Assembly (NCBI GenBank): GCA_030770545.1
Contig: CM061099.1
Location: 14,577,001-14,641,000 of the forward strand
Origin: Macropodus opercularis
Lineage: Eukaryota > Chordata > Actinopteri > Anabantiformes > Osphronemidae
Direction: 5' to 3'
Length of the DNA: 64,000 bases
The notes under the pieces are model-generated. The model saw only the letters and a list, made by a program, of their open reading frames with translations, was not told the origin of the DNA and made no database searches. Position numbers and translations under genes: made by a program. Every line of letters starts with the position of its first letter. Within the stretch, counting starts at the first letter, position 1. Below are positions 1 to 13,485 of this stretch, piece by piece.

Positions 1-3000
1 TGGTAGATGATGTTTGCATTTTTCATAAATTCGTACTTAATATTGGTTAGCATACACTAATAAACACTTCTACAAGCTGCTAAAATTGCTGAATGAAATG
101 TGACAACACCAAAATAAATACTCACACAAGCTCGTAAAATGAATGATGTGTTAGTGTATAACTGGATTATTTAGCAGAAAAGCAAAGGGATGGTTGATAT
201 GTGAGCTCAACCTAAACTACAAAAGTGTCTGTGTGTGTGGGGGGGGGGGGTGCAGATATAGTGTTGAGAGAGGAACAAAACAATGCACTGGTGAGGGGAG
301 AGCTGAGGGATAGGAAAAATCAGCATTTCAATTACATGAAAGCAATTGTTTTTTATCTTGAGTGCAAGTTAATGAAACTAATTAGTCTTTGCGGCATGAA
401 CCCTCTGGCACGTCAGATAATCGCCAGAGGCTTAGATAGTGCCAGTCAATTTTTAGCTTAGGTGAGTAGAGGGAAAAAACAAACAAGTCCTTATCACTCC
501 AGCAGGCATTACACCTGGGGTTTACATCAACCTCAAGACATCTTTTCACCTTTACAGGTTACTTACTGGCCATTTACATGAGCTATCCACAACACTGCTC
601 TCAGCTACAAGCTTTACAACAACCTAATTACCATTTGATTGAGAACTGCACCTAGAAATTTGAATATCTATCTAAAATAGTATGTAATTTAAAGCCAAGG
701 TTTCCATCTGCTTTACAAAGTGTATACATGTGATGGATTGCTGCAGCACCAAACAGCTGCATATTGCTCACAAAAAGTATATTACGTTTTACTGAAAGTC
801 TGTACTACGCAGGAGAAAAGACACTTGTAGTGGACTTTGTGATAAACAGTGTCTGAAGACAGTGAATCACAATCAGACAAGGCTGTAGTGCCGTGGAAGG
901 CACAGGCTCCTAGACTAATACACAGCACACGTTAAGATGTATGTTATCCTGAGGTTTTATCTCAGATTGCTCGCAAATATTTCTTCGAACTGTCAGATTT
1001 TCATCTCAAAATGACTCAATTATTGTATAAACCATCAAACAGGTATTGTATAAAAAAGAGAGGTGGTCATAATCAAACACATGCAATAAATGCACACGAG
1101 ATATGGAAGTGATGAGGCTTATGGGTAACGACAGATGCACAGAGAAGAAAATACAAGCATTAATTCTTACAGTACATCTGTTCTGGTCTGAACACTATGT
1201 AGTTTATATGGAACTGTCCATGGTTCTGAACACCATGCAGTTTATATGGAACTGTCCATGGTTTTAAACTTCATTGAGTTTATATGGAGCTGTCTATGGT
1301 TCTGAACACCATGCCGTTTGTATGGAGCTATCCATGGTGCTGAACACAATGCAGTTTATGTGGACCTGTCCATGGTTCTGAACTGTCATGCACAGAAGCT
1401 CTTCACAAGGCATGTGAACTGAAAAGCCATTTCAGTAACATAGATCATGAACTTTACTTTATAGCATATTCATAAAACAGGCTTCAAACAGCTACATGAA
1501 AGATGTATGAATATTTAATCTCCATTGTCTTAACCTTAAGTTCATCGCGTTTGTTATCCGTGCATTTCAATATGAATGTTTAAGTACATTAAATATGTAA
1601 CATGTTGCAAATATTTTATGCATTCAGTCTTAATCTTGAAACTGATGCTTATAGAACTCGCTCAAAGCTAAGAAACAGACAAAAAAAAGGCACTGAGTGA
1701 TCTGAGGAGATTTAGAATTTAACTGAAAAGGTCAGAACGTTGGGTGAGCGATGGATTGCTCTCACATTGATCTGGCAAAGCATCACCTTGTGTTTCTTGT
1801 TTTAATACCAACCATCGATTGACTGACCTTCATGTATATAAATGGACACTACCCTCAATGTGGGCAGCATGGATTATTTCCACTTATATCTGTTTGTCAA
1901 AGCTCTTAGAACCCCCGGCTTGTCAATCAATAGTGAGAACTGCATGGGGATTGTTCGATCCACATCAGAAAGTAATGAAAAACTGTACTAAGTGTGTATC
2001 AGGCAGTCATGTTGTGGATAGGATGAGGAACACGGCTCGGTTTTGCAGGACATTTGTTTGTATGTAGTATGTAGTTTATATTTATCAAGACAGGTTTGTG
2101 CAATACCAACAAAATCTGTTCTGTTTTTAGCAATTTGAAACACAACTATTGAGAATCTAACTGTAATGATCTCCACCATATTAGGATGTAGTTTACGGAA
2201 GCCTGAAAACTAAAATACAGCTTGTACAAACCTTACACTGTGAAGCTACCCAGTACATGGGAGCCAGAATCTGGAGGAAGAAAGAAGTGTGATAGTAAAG
2301 TACAGAAGCTCCAAGTAGGTCAGAACTATTCCTGGTCCCCCACCATATGCGAAAAGGTGCTGCAGTAAACCAGCAGCTCTGAGTGGAAGCGTATCAGTTT
2401 ATCAGCTGGCGCCGTACATTTACAAACCTCTGGGTGTTTGCTGCTTGCTCAGTGCAGTCAGTGTCCAGCATGTATTCAGCCACTCAGCTCTCAGAAGAAA
2501 CATGTTCACACTCAAAATAATAAGCACAAAAGTTTTCTTTTTAAACTAAATCTTCTGAAGCTCACCGGGTTAATGCACACATGATAACACACCTCTGTCC
2601 CATACAAATGAACACTTTCTGCTTGCACTCAAAAATAACATGTGAGTCCCTAGGCGTAGATAAGGTGTCAGTCTTTTTCCTCTCTGGGTTATCTGACTGG
2701 GTCACTGCTAATGAAAGGTCACTCCCCTTTATTACCTCATCCTGTAGCTCTTTTATCCCCAAATGCATATTCCTTTGGGCCATACCAAACCATACTCACT
2801 TGGCTTCTCATAACACAATACAGTTCACTTTTCTATGTACATCCAAGCAGCAACTTGGAACATCATGAGGGACCCAACACTATGTTATTCCTGTACAAAG
2901 ATTTACAACAGTCGTGTGACAGATGAACAAGCCAACCAACACAGGAACTAAACACCCTCCATCAACCCTTTGTTTTTTTTTACCGCTCGAACATCTCTGA

Positions 3001-4198
3001 GATGTGTCCGGGATCTTTAATTAAGTCTGCAGTGTCAGGAGGGGATGTCCATATTACTCCTCTGACATTTCGGCTCTACTGATATGGAAACCAGAAGTGC
3101 ACAAATTCCATTAAATGCGCAGAGTGTGTGGCGGCAGGACACAGAGCACCCACGGGACCCCTATAGGGCCATTTCCTCAGATTGTCATATCCTCTCTGCG
3201 TGTAATGAAATCAGTTTGGCTCCTAAATCATGGATCAAAACAAGGAACAAACCTTTGATTAATGTGACAACCATGAAGACAAGAAAGTTAAAAATGTGAT
3301 TTACATTACTTTTGGTTTTTTAATCCATCATCCTTTACTACAGTCATAAAGTGTATGATTAAAGGGGAGACACAGCAGTTGCTTAATTAACTGGGAGTTT
3401 ATTATGAAAAACCAAATAAACTCACCTGTCCCATATTTACAGTCTTGTCCAAGCAAGATTCCATTCAAAGCAGTTTCTTACCGCATCTCACAAAGTGCAA
3501 CACATCTCACTGAGCTCTCCATCACTGCCTTTTCCAGCTCAACTGCCTCATCGAAAAAAATGCTTTCCTCACGGCTTCCATTAAAGAGTAACGTTGGCTG
3601 ATTTCAGCTCAATTTAGAAATCATTTGATCCTTGCTGGTAGGGTTTTACTATTTCCATTGGAGAATCTTCCACAAATACAGAATATAAAATGCCTAAAAT
3701 CCTCATTATTGGAAAAGGAAAAGAGTCGGATATAGTGTAGTATAAAAAGTGATCCCACATAGACCTGCTTAAGGTTTCTCAAAGGAGCCTTGTCTCTGTG
3801 TAAAGTGCCGACCAATAAATGAACCCTAACAGCACCATCCTCAAACTAGAGAGCTGTCTCAGCCATGCAGTCAGAGGAGCAGCTGGATTCTTTCTGAGCC
3901 GAAACTCTCGAAGACAATTGAACGCTTTTTGTACTACCTCACAGAAATGAAGCTTGCAGTGGGATTATCTGGTTATCTGCTTATGCCCTTGATATCTGCC
4001 ATGACTGTCTGTGCTACAAGAAAGAAGCAAGCGAGCAAGAAAGCAAAAGAAAGAAAGAAAAACAAAAAATCAGATGCTGAATTAAACAAATCAAAACAGC
4101 CAGTGCTAGTGCTAGTTGCCACTATTTCTATCAAGATCAGACGTTCAAGAAACCGGTTTGTACCTTCCACATGTGTCTGTTAGATACAACCCAGCTCT
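1..4198. other. Upstream intergenic DNA; no gene seen
   Basis: AT-rich sequence with a GT plus G12 run at 229-250 and the 38-bp tandem repeat. Small open frames here are short and lack any recognisable protein features. Confidence 0.6.
1185..1390. repeat. Tandem repeat, 38-bp unit, five copies plus a partial sixth
   Basis: Units start at 1185, 1223, 1261, 1299 and 1337 with a partial copy from 1375, each 38 bp long with no length change. The shared core is CTGAACACCATGCAGTTTAT followed by ATGGAACTGTCCATG. Copies differ by several substitutions each. The unit junction CATGGT-TCTGAAC-ACCATG is itself a small inverted repeat. No function is evident. Confidence 0.92.
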
Positions 4199-4245
4199 CA
4201 GATTTGTATCGATGCTCGGTGCATCTTTGCATCGATACAAATCTG
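4199..4245. repeat. Perfect 17-bp inverted repeat with 13-nt spacer
   Basis: The left arm CAGATTTGTATCGATGC (4199-4215) is exactly reverse-complementary to 4229-4245. The spacer TCGGTGCATCTTT contains GCATC, which can also pair with the inner end of the left arm. It could be a relic of a DNA transposon end or a template-switch product. Confidence 0.85.
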
Positions 4246-7200
4246 TTAATTTGTAAAAACAAATACCTATTGTTTATATCACATTCATATGTGAGGACTA
4301 CACAAAGCAGGTCAATAGAGGATGCCTCAAACTTTGGGAGTCATAAATCTGCCCTGTTTTCATATGAAAAAGCTCTGGTTAGGCTAAAAAATGTGTTGCC
4401 GCCTCAGCGTCCTAAATTTCACTCGGCCCTGACAGGTTGATGCCATATTTACTGTGTGAAATATAATGCAATGAGTGGTGGCTATTAGAATGGCTGTAGC
4501 TCTTTTTGATCAGAGTCCTCTGCAGCACAGAGCTGTCAGCGGAGCTCCGTGAGTTTTTTATTGGGCTGGAGATGCACAGCGCATCAGGGAGCTGGAGTGA
4601 CAGATAGATGGATCCTATGGGGTTCGTGTATACGAGTCTGACACAGGCAATCTCAATAGGTGTGGATGTTTATGCAGCGTTGCATTGTTAAACAAGCCTT
4701 TACTGCATGAAACGGCGATGAACAAACGCTAAACTCTGTCCGCTCCCATCAGGTTTTTGAGAGAGACGGGACACTTTCTGAATGATGTTTAGATCAGCTT
4801 CAAAGGCCTCACATCTGAGACAGCAAAACAGATGCACAGTGAATCTGTTTTTACTTTAATTTATCTAATCTATCTGTGCCTATATCCAGTTCACTATTTG
4901 AATTTGATGTTTGCCTTTTCCAGCTAAAATAACTGTGAGCACAGAATGAAGACTTTGTGAAAAACACTGTGTGGAAAACATAGTTTTTGCACCTTAAACT
5001 TATTTATTCATTCCTTAGCTGCTTGTGCAGTTAACAGACCTCAAAAAAACAGCCTCACCATGTAAGGGTGGTCCCTTTCTTTCTTTAGTTAAATCTTAAA
5101 TTAGTTCAATTAGTTAGTTCTGTTATTATAAATGTGTTCAAACAAAACTATACTATCATGCCAAAGTAACGAAATGAGTAATAGAATGAACAAAAAGCAA
5201 ACCAACACTAAATGTTAACCCGTCACGCAAGGTTTTAATAACACATATTAGATAATTCAGTGTCATGGAGAACTTTTTCAAAAGAAGGCAAGCAAAATAT
5301 TTTAATGCCCCTGAAAGACATTCTGTGTATTCATATTCTGCGCTTTCTTATCACAAGGCGATAACGACAACAGAGTAGCACCTCCCGTTTCTTTGGGGAC
5401 AGTAGCAGAATAAAAACCACGGCTAAACCAAACAACAGTGAAAAAACCTGCTAGTTCTTCAGTCCAGATCCTGCTTCATTGTGCCGGCTGACATTGACAG
5501 AAGCCTGGAGCCTTCCTATAAGAGGAGCTTCTAATATCTCGCAGCCTGCTGATGACTGTGCCCTTTCTTCCCCTTTTCCCCATTGTGTCCAATCCACAGA
5601 TTCGATTTACAGGCCTTTAAAAACGATTCAAACTTTTATTGCACTGCTCAGTGAACAGAACACAACCGAAATGAAATATGGGAGGAACAGGGCAGACATA
5701 TTTATTAGAAAGTTTTACTCACTTCTAATGCCACAGCTGGTCCTCGGCACATGATCACGCTCTCGTTGTTTCAAATCGGAATTTTTAAAATGCTTTTGAT
5801 TTGTACACGGGGCCGACTTTGAAAGCACACTGAGTAGATGGCTGGGAAAAGTTTTGAATGAAGAAAGTCCTTTGATCATTTCTCCTCGTACCTGTCTCTT
5901 TTCTTCGGAATAATTAAATGAAAAATGCCAAGGCCACAGCAGTCGGCTTCTCTCAGCAGGAAATAAAATAAGGTTTCGTACACGTAGATTAATTTGAGAC
6001 AAGATGTGCAACACACAGCGATGACTCATTTAGTGGAAGAGAGGGAAATGGTTTGAACGTTGCCTTTGATGACACGATGCATTATGTATATAGAGATAAT
6101 TATTTAGACCTTGTTATCCTAAGAGCAGATGAGAAAATCTAGTTTCGCCCAGGGGGTGGGGTGGGGGCACTGCATTTCCTATACAGTGCAGCGGGTTAGG
6201 TAATGCATAAATGTATAGGGAGACGGAAGTGTGAGTTGCTTGGTAAATGCCAGGCGGTGAGCAGTATTTCATCAGGTTGCGGCGAACACCCTGATTTGTT
6301 CACACGTAGAGGCGGGGCAGCTGAATCACACTTGGGAAATCATCTTTGACCTAAAATGTCACCACTGGATTTCCATGTGTAAAATAGGCATGGGGAATGA
6401 ATGTTAAGGGAAGAGGACAGCCTTGAGAGGATTGTCAGCATGGATTTCCTGGATTAGTGTTTGGGCGCGGTGGTGCGTAGTGACTGAAGCTGTGTTCGTG
6501 GCTACGGGAAGGTAATTAATTAAAAATGCTTGTAACGCACACTGCTCTGTGTCGTAATGGCTGCGCTGATGCAGTGTAGTGAACGGGGAAGTTATCTGAG
6601 CAGACTGTGCCTATAAACTAATTTCATTAGTCTGGAACTGTCATCTGTATCTCACCCCACCCACTTCTCACTCATATTCATGTTGTTCTTCCTAAACATG
6701 CTGGCCCATGTTTCTTAACAGTCTCCAACTTCCACCACTTAAGATTCATCCCATTAAAGTCCAGAGCAGTCAATTTACCAGCATGCTTTAATAGATGAGT
6801 CAGGAGGCAGGACTAAGCGGGAGATAGGAGCTGATTATGCCCTTGTTCTGTTCATTTGCACAGACCCCAGTTAATTGACTCCTGAGCAGCGATCCATTAG
6901 ACACAGACTATCTGCTGCCAGTGTTTTCCTGACCCCACTCACGGCAGGGAACAAAAGAGCAGCGCTTGTTTAAACAAACAGTTCTTTGTCTGTAGCACGT
7001 GTGCAGTTGCTTGTTTGAGTGCACAAAACTCATACAGGGAGGCGGAAAGAAAGGTGGAGATGGAGACTAATGGGCAAGAGAAGCAAGGCCTCTGAGGAGA
7101 ACTTCACTACTGAACATGTCAAATGGTGCGAGGATGCAGGGGACTAATGCCTGGATATGATGAGCGGAATAATCCTGTAGCTCGGTGCATTTTACTCACA

Positions 7201-10200
7201 TCAAGGGAGAAACCGAGGGAGAAGGGAATCAAATCACCGCACAGATACGACATGCGCTTTATCGACTGGACACTGCGCATCTGATATGCTAAACATCTGA
7301 CACGGCAACGGGACGAAGGGTAAACGAGTACAGAACTTTATCTCTAGACAAAATGCCCGTTATTAGCATCGTTATCTTTAAACTGTTATTGCTGCCTACA
7401 ATTGCACATGTAGTTTTCACTGAGAAAACAGTGCTGACAGTGTCGTGTGGGGGTCTGGGATTCTTGAGATTGAGCTCAGCCGCCTTTTGCTCACAATTCT
7501 GCCAGGGGTCAAAGGTGACAGATGAGCGTGTGACAGGTGAAGGAGGCACTTGTCAGCAGCTGTGTCACGAAAATAGATGTAACCATGGCAATCCGGGATG
7601 AACATGTCAACTCAGGAAGTCTGGAGACGCACCGTTCCCGCTCTATCATTACTCCGCTAGCGATATGGCAGCTGCAGCAGAGTGTCACACAGCACACCGC
7701 AACACAAGCGAAACAATAGCACATCCAGCACAGTGACGCGAAACAACGGAGTGGATGCCGCTGAGCTCGGTCCACGCGGCCTCCGCTACTTTTTTCACAT
7801 GAATCATACGTCTGAATCCAGCAGCCGTGTTTAGTTACTCACAATTTCGGAATCGGAGCATTGGATTTCACTCATAAATGTTTTAGAATCCAGTAATATT
7901 TATGATCATCCACTTTATGGCCAATCTATATTAGAACCATTAGGCATGCATTAGTGAGTGAAGTACATTTGACCTAATCCTGGTCCTCATAGAGAAGTCA
8001 ATAGCCTGCATTAAGCCTGCCTAAATAAAAACTATGGCCCTGTTTTTGTTTTTTGCACAAGTCACTTGAGTACCACTTTGAAGACCCTCTTCCTCCACCT
8101 TCTGCTAATTGAGACATTCATAACTTGAACATGATCCCTCTGTGACTATTTTAAACCAATGGGGGGGGGGGGGGGACAAGATCCTGACAAAGAGAGAGAG
8201 AGAGAGAGAGAGAAAGAAGATGAGATGGAAAAGCAGACGATCGCATTAAGGAACAGATGTATTCAACTAATTACCTCTCCTTCAAAACGACCTGTACATT
8301 GAAGACTTTAAATAATTTCTCATCTCGTCTTAAAATGCTCAGAATGGGCTTATCAAATTTGTATTTTAATATTTTCATCAAAGCAAGGAGCAAACGTCTA
8401 AAAACTGGATTAGCGGCGCCATGGCAGCTTCTGTGAACGCAGCCTAATAAGCAATTTGGTGTCCTACTGAGTACAACTTCAAAGATGAAGACCAAAACGT
8501 GGATATAACTGTTTTCAAATTCCACAGTGTCCCTTTTTCGCTACTTACTTCTTAACCGCTGAACACAACAAAGGGTCCAATCCAAGCATTCACAAACAAA
8601 GGCCCGAATCTTTTCTACTAACTCGTGATTTCCATTCTTGAGAAGAAAGAGGAGGCTGTCAGCGTGGCTCCATCGTCTCCGCTTTGACAGCTGGCTGCTG
8701 CAAACTAAGTCTGCAGCAGAATCGTAGCTTTGGGCATATGTGCTGTGTTTGGGAGATAAATGGCAGCACATGGAAGACTCACCACAACACTCCACCTTCT
8801 TTGTCACCTAGTCAAACTCCCGGGCTGCTCTGGATCAACTGTCTGGCTGAGGCGGAGACACGAGGGGTGGGACGAGTGTCGGGAAAAGTTCCCAGAAGCC
8901 CTCGGTCACTGCGGCTTATCGCACCCTCAAGTGTGTTATATCTTCACAACTCCCACTGCGCCCAAGGATCTACCCAAGAAGTACAAAGAAGAACCTTCAG
9001 CGAAATGATTTCCCCAGTTCAGCCAAGATGCATCACTTGGCTGTTTCCCAAGAAAATGCACCAGATAGGTTTCAGTTATGGCAACATTGTTGAGGCAGGC
9101 TAATGAGAAGAGACATGTTAAACTGCTTAAAATGCAAACTCGTTTGCATTTTCACTAGAGCTTCAAGACGTCTTTTTCCCCCAGTGCTTTTAAATAGTGT
9201 GAGCTGTTACATGTCTACAGTTTGCATCCAATTTATAGACATATTGACCCATGAAAATCACATGCAAATGGAATCAGTCGCACCCCGGATAAGTGAGCGG
9301 TACCGGCAGCGGGTAAGAACTTTACGGCTCACATATAGCAAACGGATGGCTGGACGAGACCAGCTCCAGTCCCTCCTTCTCTCTGTCTCACACTCCTCTT
9401 CCTCAATAAGTCAGCCCTGGCATGAATATAAATGCAGACCGGTGAGGAGCAGGGACCCGGTGCCGGTGAATGGCTTTCTGCTCGGCCTCCGACAGCAGCG
9501 CTCCCCTAATGGGTTCAGCCTGACTGGATTCAATCATGTCCCCTGATACCCTCTGAAGAGGATGCAAATTGTCAATCAGACTTCTCTCTCCACCCCCTCA
9601 TGCTTCCCCATCTCTTGCTGCTGTCTTCGGCTTGTTCCCCGTGATCATCCCGCCGTCATTCACCTTGCTCTTACTTCCAATTTCCTCTTCCCACAACCTT
9701 TTACATATTAGCCCCACATTCTGCTTTCGCGTCGGCTCGCTCTCGATCGGCATCAAGGGTATTGACACGAACTTCATCCTGGTTGATCGAGGGCAGAGGA
9801 TATTGTCTACATTCATTAATTCAACACATGCTGTACATAAAACATTGTGGCATTAAATTAAATTAAATGCATGTTGTTGTTTTTTTAATAATTGAACCAT
9901 TAGCAGCGTTTTCTTCTATTCCATTGAGTCAGGATCGAGGGGAAACACATCCACTGGCAGGATAAACACTGGACACCCTTGTCAAAATGAAAGACTGTAA
10001 TTATGTTTCTGTTCACTCCAAACCTTTTAGGTAAACTACGAGGAGATGACATGTTTTGATTTGTAAAGGTTAATGTATTTATTGGATTGCCTAATGCAAT
10101 TAGCTTCATGTAAAAGCAATCAGAGTGTGAATGCTCTTGCTGGGGGGCAGGCACAACGAGGACAAAATGAAACAATGGATGACAAATTCATCTACCCCGT

Positions 10201-10734
10201 GGGTTACAGGTGCACCCAGCTTCCATCTGGATTCAAAGAATGTCTTCATTAGCATTATTAGTGCACTTTGTGCTACACAACACTCGGGCCCTTACAAAAA
10301 GAGAAGAACAAAATTGGTATTAAAGTAAAATGATGTGTTAATTTCCATCGCCTGAGTGCATAGTGGGCAAAAGGAGACGCGCTGAAAGAAATGTTAGTAG
10401 GCTCTGAAGGACAGAAAGTCACACATTCAACCGACATATCAGTAAAAGAACACGTGTTCAAATCAATACGCATGAATAAAATCAAATGAGCAAAAACATG
10501 TCTGTAATCAGATTAGTGTACGGTTCTTGCAGCTGAAAAATCACCACACTTCTCTGAGCTCTAGCCACAACTAGTCTGAAGTGATCGAACGGACCAGCGT
10601 TGAATTAGTTTCAGTTGTCACCATAATAACATGTCCTAGTCATTTTGTTTTTATAGTTAGTTCATGCAGCTTCATTTTGAAATAATTTTTGTCCATATTT
10701 GAAACTCTCGTCCTCGTAGTGTTTAGTGGGACTG
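4246..10734. other. Upstream intergenic DNA; no gene seen
   Basis: Contains a G15 run followed by an AG repeat (8161-8213). Two open frames of 139 and 147 codons abut at 9103, but neither resembles a protein. I see no splice-supported gene. Confidence 0.55.
8161..8213. repeat. G15 homopolymer and (AG)n microsatellite
   Basis: Fifteen Gs at 8161-8175 are followed, after 15 other bases, by an AG dinucleotide run at 8190-8213. Confidence 0.95.
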
Positions 10735-10918
10735 AGCCAACCCCAGGTGTCAGGGGTCACGCTGGACCGATCACCAGTTCGTCACAGAGCCACACATGCA
10801 GAAACCATTCGCACCTGAAGACAACCCAAAACGACGTAGGGAGATTTGTCACGAAAGCCCTGGTTGACCCTGGGACTGGAACCCAGTGTGCCAGTCTCTA
10901 CAACGCTGCGTCCTGCCC
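10735..10918 (+). repeat. Degenerate fish interspersed repeat (probable LINE-2 3' tail)
   Basis: The stretch contains the blocks CTGGACCGATCACCAGTTCG, CACAGAGCCACACATG, ACCATTCGCAC and GGGACTGGAACCCAG in the order known from a very abundant teleost repeat, whose consensus reads roughly CTGGACAGGTCGCCAGT, CACAGGGCCACACA, ACCATTCACACTC, GGGATTGGAACCCAG. It shares its first half with the copy at 32.95 kb. The family name is from memory; the repeat identity is firmer than the class. Confidence 0.6.
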
Positions 10919-13419
10919 ATTTAAGAAAATTAAGAATTGCTCCGTGAAAGGTGTAAACAATGTAAAAGCACCATTAACATCTACTAATGCTGCTCATTAG
11001 CAGACTTTCTTTTTCATTGCTAATGAATTTCAGACTGTAAAAATTGTAAATTGCTCAGCTCATATTCAACCAGTGCTCAGGTCACGAGGTCCCGTCGCCA
11101 TTTAAAACAAAGCTGAAAGAGAGCAGCGCCGCGCTGACATGATCCAGACGGGGGTGACGCAGCGCAATTAGCCGTGACGAATAGCACGACTCTTTAGATG
11201 CTCTGTAAATAATTGATTTGAAAAAGAAACATCAGGTGTAGGCATTCCAAAACTACACACATCAGTGTCAGCGGGTGATGTATGGAAACCCAGTTAAAAG
11301 CCCATTTCCCTCCCACTCCACAGGGAGAGGCCGCAGTAAATAAGCAGTACATTGCCAGAAGGGCAAAAGGAGAGAGTGGAGAGGAGAAAGTCCCTGCACT
11401 CTCACTAACTTGCTTCCTCTTTGCTTCATGCTTATGCTCCTACATGCATTCACTTTCACCTGCTTTCCTCTCGCCCCTTCCGTCTCTCCTCCGTGCGTCT
11501 CAGTCTCTCTTCTCTTTCTTGCCCTCTCCATTCCCGCTTCCTACCTGGCAGACGATTGCAGAAAGGAAAGAGGGGGGTGGGGGTGGTGCGGGGGGGGGGG
11601 GGGGGGATGACTTGCTCGCTGGCTCGCCGTCATCCGAAACATCAATTGTCTGTCACGTTCGGCTACCGAGCCCTTAAGAGCACAAAGCGTCCAGGACAGC
11701 AGCCGGGCTTGTATCGCACCACTCAGTGCAGACCTGTGATGTAGAGACGCGATGATTCATCTGTGATAGAAGTTTTTCATGGATGTATTTCATTTCCTGG
11801 TTTGCTTGAGGGGATGAGAAAACACGTTTCTGCCATAGCATGCTCTTCAGAGCTGTGCTCAGGTCCTGGATTAAATTGCAGTTATTATCCAGATTTGGTG
11901 AGTCAGTCTAACAGATGTGCACTCTATAATACTGCTTTCAAGTGTGGCTGAGTCATCCCTGGTACTGCTCAATAAAGTCTCTGCCCAAATCCAATGCATG
12001 GCGTTGGGAAATGTGATCCTTTGTGGGTGGAACTCTGGGTGTTTGACAATCAGCGCCTGAATTTGTCCTCAGGGCTTCACCAACGCTTTTGACAGATCAT
12101 CATTTTCAGCAGAGGGAAAATGTTGAGCGCCCTTGTCTTATGGTCGATGAAAAAGGTCGCGTCAGTTCCTTTACATTTCCCAGACATGCTGAGTTACCTG
12201 TACAAACCGTGTCACCTCCGATGGCTGGAAACTCAGTCCTTCCAATCCCCCCCCTTTTTTCCTCCCACGCAAGGCGACACAGGGTTTAATCCCCTCCCTC
12301 AGGTCGAAACCATCTCCTCTCTTATCCCCCTCTCTTTCAGCTTCTCTCTGAATGATGGACAGGCTGCTTGAGCCGTTATGGAAGACAGCCAGACAGGTCA
12401 AAGGTGACCAAGCGGAATAATCCCTTTATGAAACCCTCCTCCCCCGCTGAAGTAAAGCTGGCGCAAGGAAGGTCAGCGTGTAGGCTCTGTCCCTTCTCAG
12501 CATCAGCCAAAGATTGTACTGCTCTATTCACTCTCTTACCTTGAAAAGCACACAGCTGGCTTATCGCCCTGGAATTGGCTGTGCAGCATGAATGCAAGAG
12601 AAGAGAGAAGCCAGATGAATGTTTGAATGGGGCTCCGGTGTGAATGCCTTACGCGCTTCACCCAATCTGCAGCCAGTTTTCTCTTCTCTATCTCTTGTTT
12701 CCTTTTCTCTTACTTTTATCTCGGTCTTCTATGCTTTCACTAACCCTCTGTGTAGGGAATTGAATGCGTCTCCTGTCTGTGTTTCTTTAAGATGATCTCA
12801 GTTGAGAGCGAGTCTTGATGAACAGGATCATACCCTTTTGTTCGGGTCATGGTAAGATTAAACCTGGTCTGCAGCAGCATTTTGTCCAATCACGTCAAGC
12901 AAAAGACAGTAAACTATTTGCTGAGAGCCTGTTTTCTTTTGTAACCATGTGTAGAGTTTAAAGAGCTGGCTTGTAGCGAGTAACCCCCAGAGAATTATCG
13001 CACATCTCTCTTTTTCCTGCTTGTTATTTTTGTGTTAGGATCCACTTTTTTATTGTTCTGGTTCACTCACTGCTCTCATCAGCAAAAAAGCAAGGACAAT
13101 TCATTTGTGTTTAAAGTGTATAAAGAGTAAGTCTTACGTCTTTATCCGAGAAGACTTAATTTTTCAGGAGGGATGAAGAGAAAGGAAGAAAAAAAAACAA
13201 CCACAGTAACCCAGAGAAAGAGGGGAAATCAATCAGAGGCATTTTATCTTTGGTATGATCTAAAAAAAAAAAAAACAAGGAGTATAGTGACCAACACACA
13301 TACTGTAGATAGAATGAGTCAGGAAAACCAACAGTGGAAGATGGAGACATTGTGACAGTGAAAGAATCACAGCCCATCCGTGAGGTGAAACTACAGAGGC
13401 CATAATGCAAAATAGAAGA
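10919..13419. other. Upstream intergenic DNA; no gene seen
   Basis: Contains a pyrimidine-rich patch (11400-11540), a G17 run at 11590-11606 and an A14 run at 13262. Open frames through the C/T-rich patch are low complexity. Confidence 0.55.
11590..11606. repeat. G17 homopolymer
   Basis: Uninterrupted run of 17 Gs in a G-rich context that begins at about 11571. Confidence 0.95.
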
Positions 13420-13485
13420 AAAGAACAATATTATGGACTGATGAGACCAAGCTGAATGTCTTCCAAAGTGACAGATGCGTAATGT
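13420..13485 (+). mobile_element. Short relic of a second Tc1-like transposase
   Basis: In one frame 13428-13475 reads ILWTDETKLNVFQSD, which closely matches the first catalytic block of Tc1-family transposases. The Asp codon is at 13440-13442. Flanking DNA gives only faint hints of the rest, no terminal repeats are visible, and the copy differs from the element at 17.2-18.4 kb (K after DET rather than R). It is an old fragment with no remaining function. Confidence 0.55.

Noticed and set aside
8684..9546. Two abutting plus-strand ORFs of 139 and 147 codons overlapping as TAATG
   Set aside because: The overlap looks operon-like, but the sequence is vertebrate and neither frame has a recognisable motif. 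The composition is ordinary and there are no splice-supported boundaries, so I treat them as chance.
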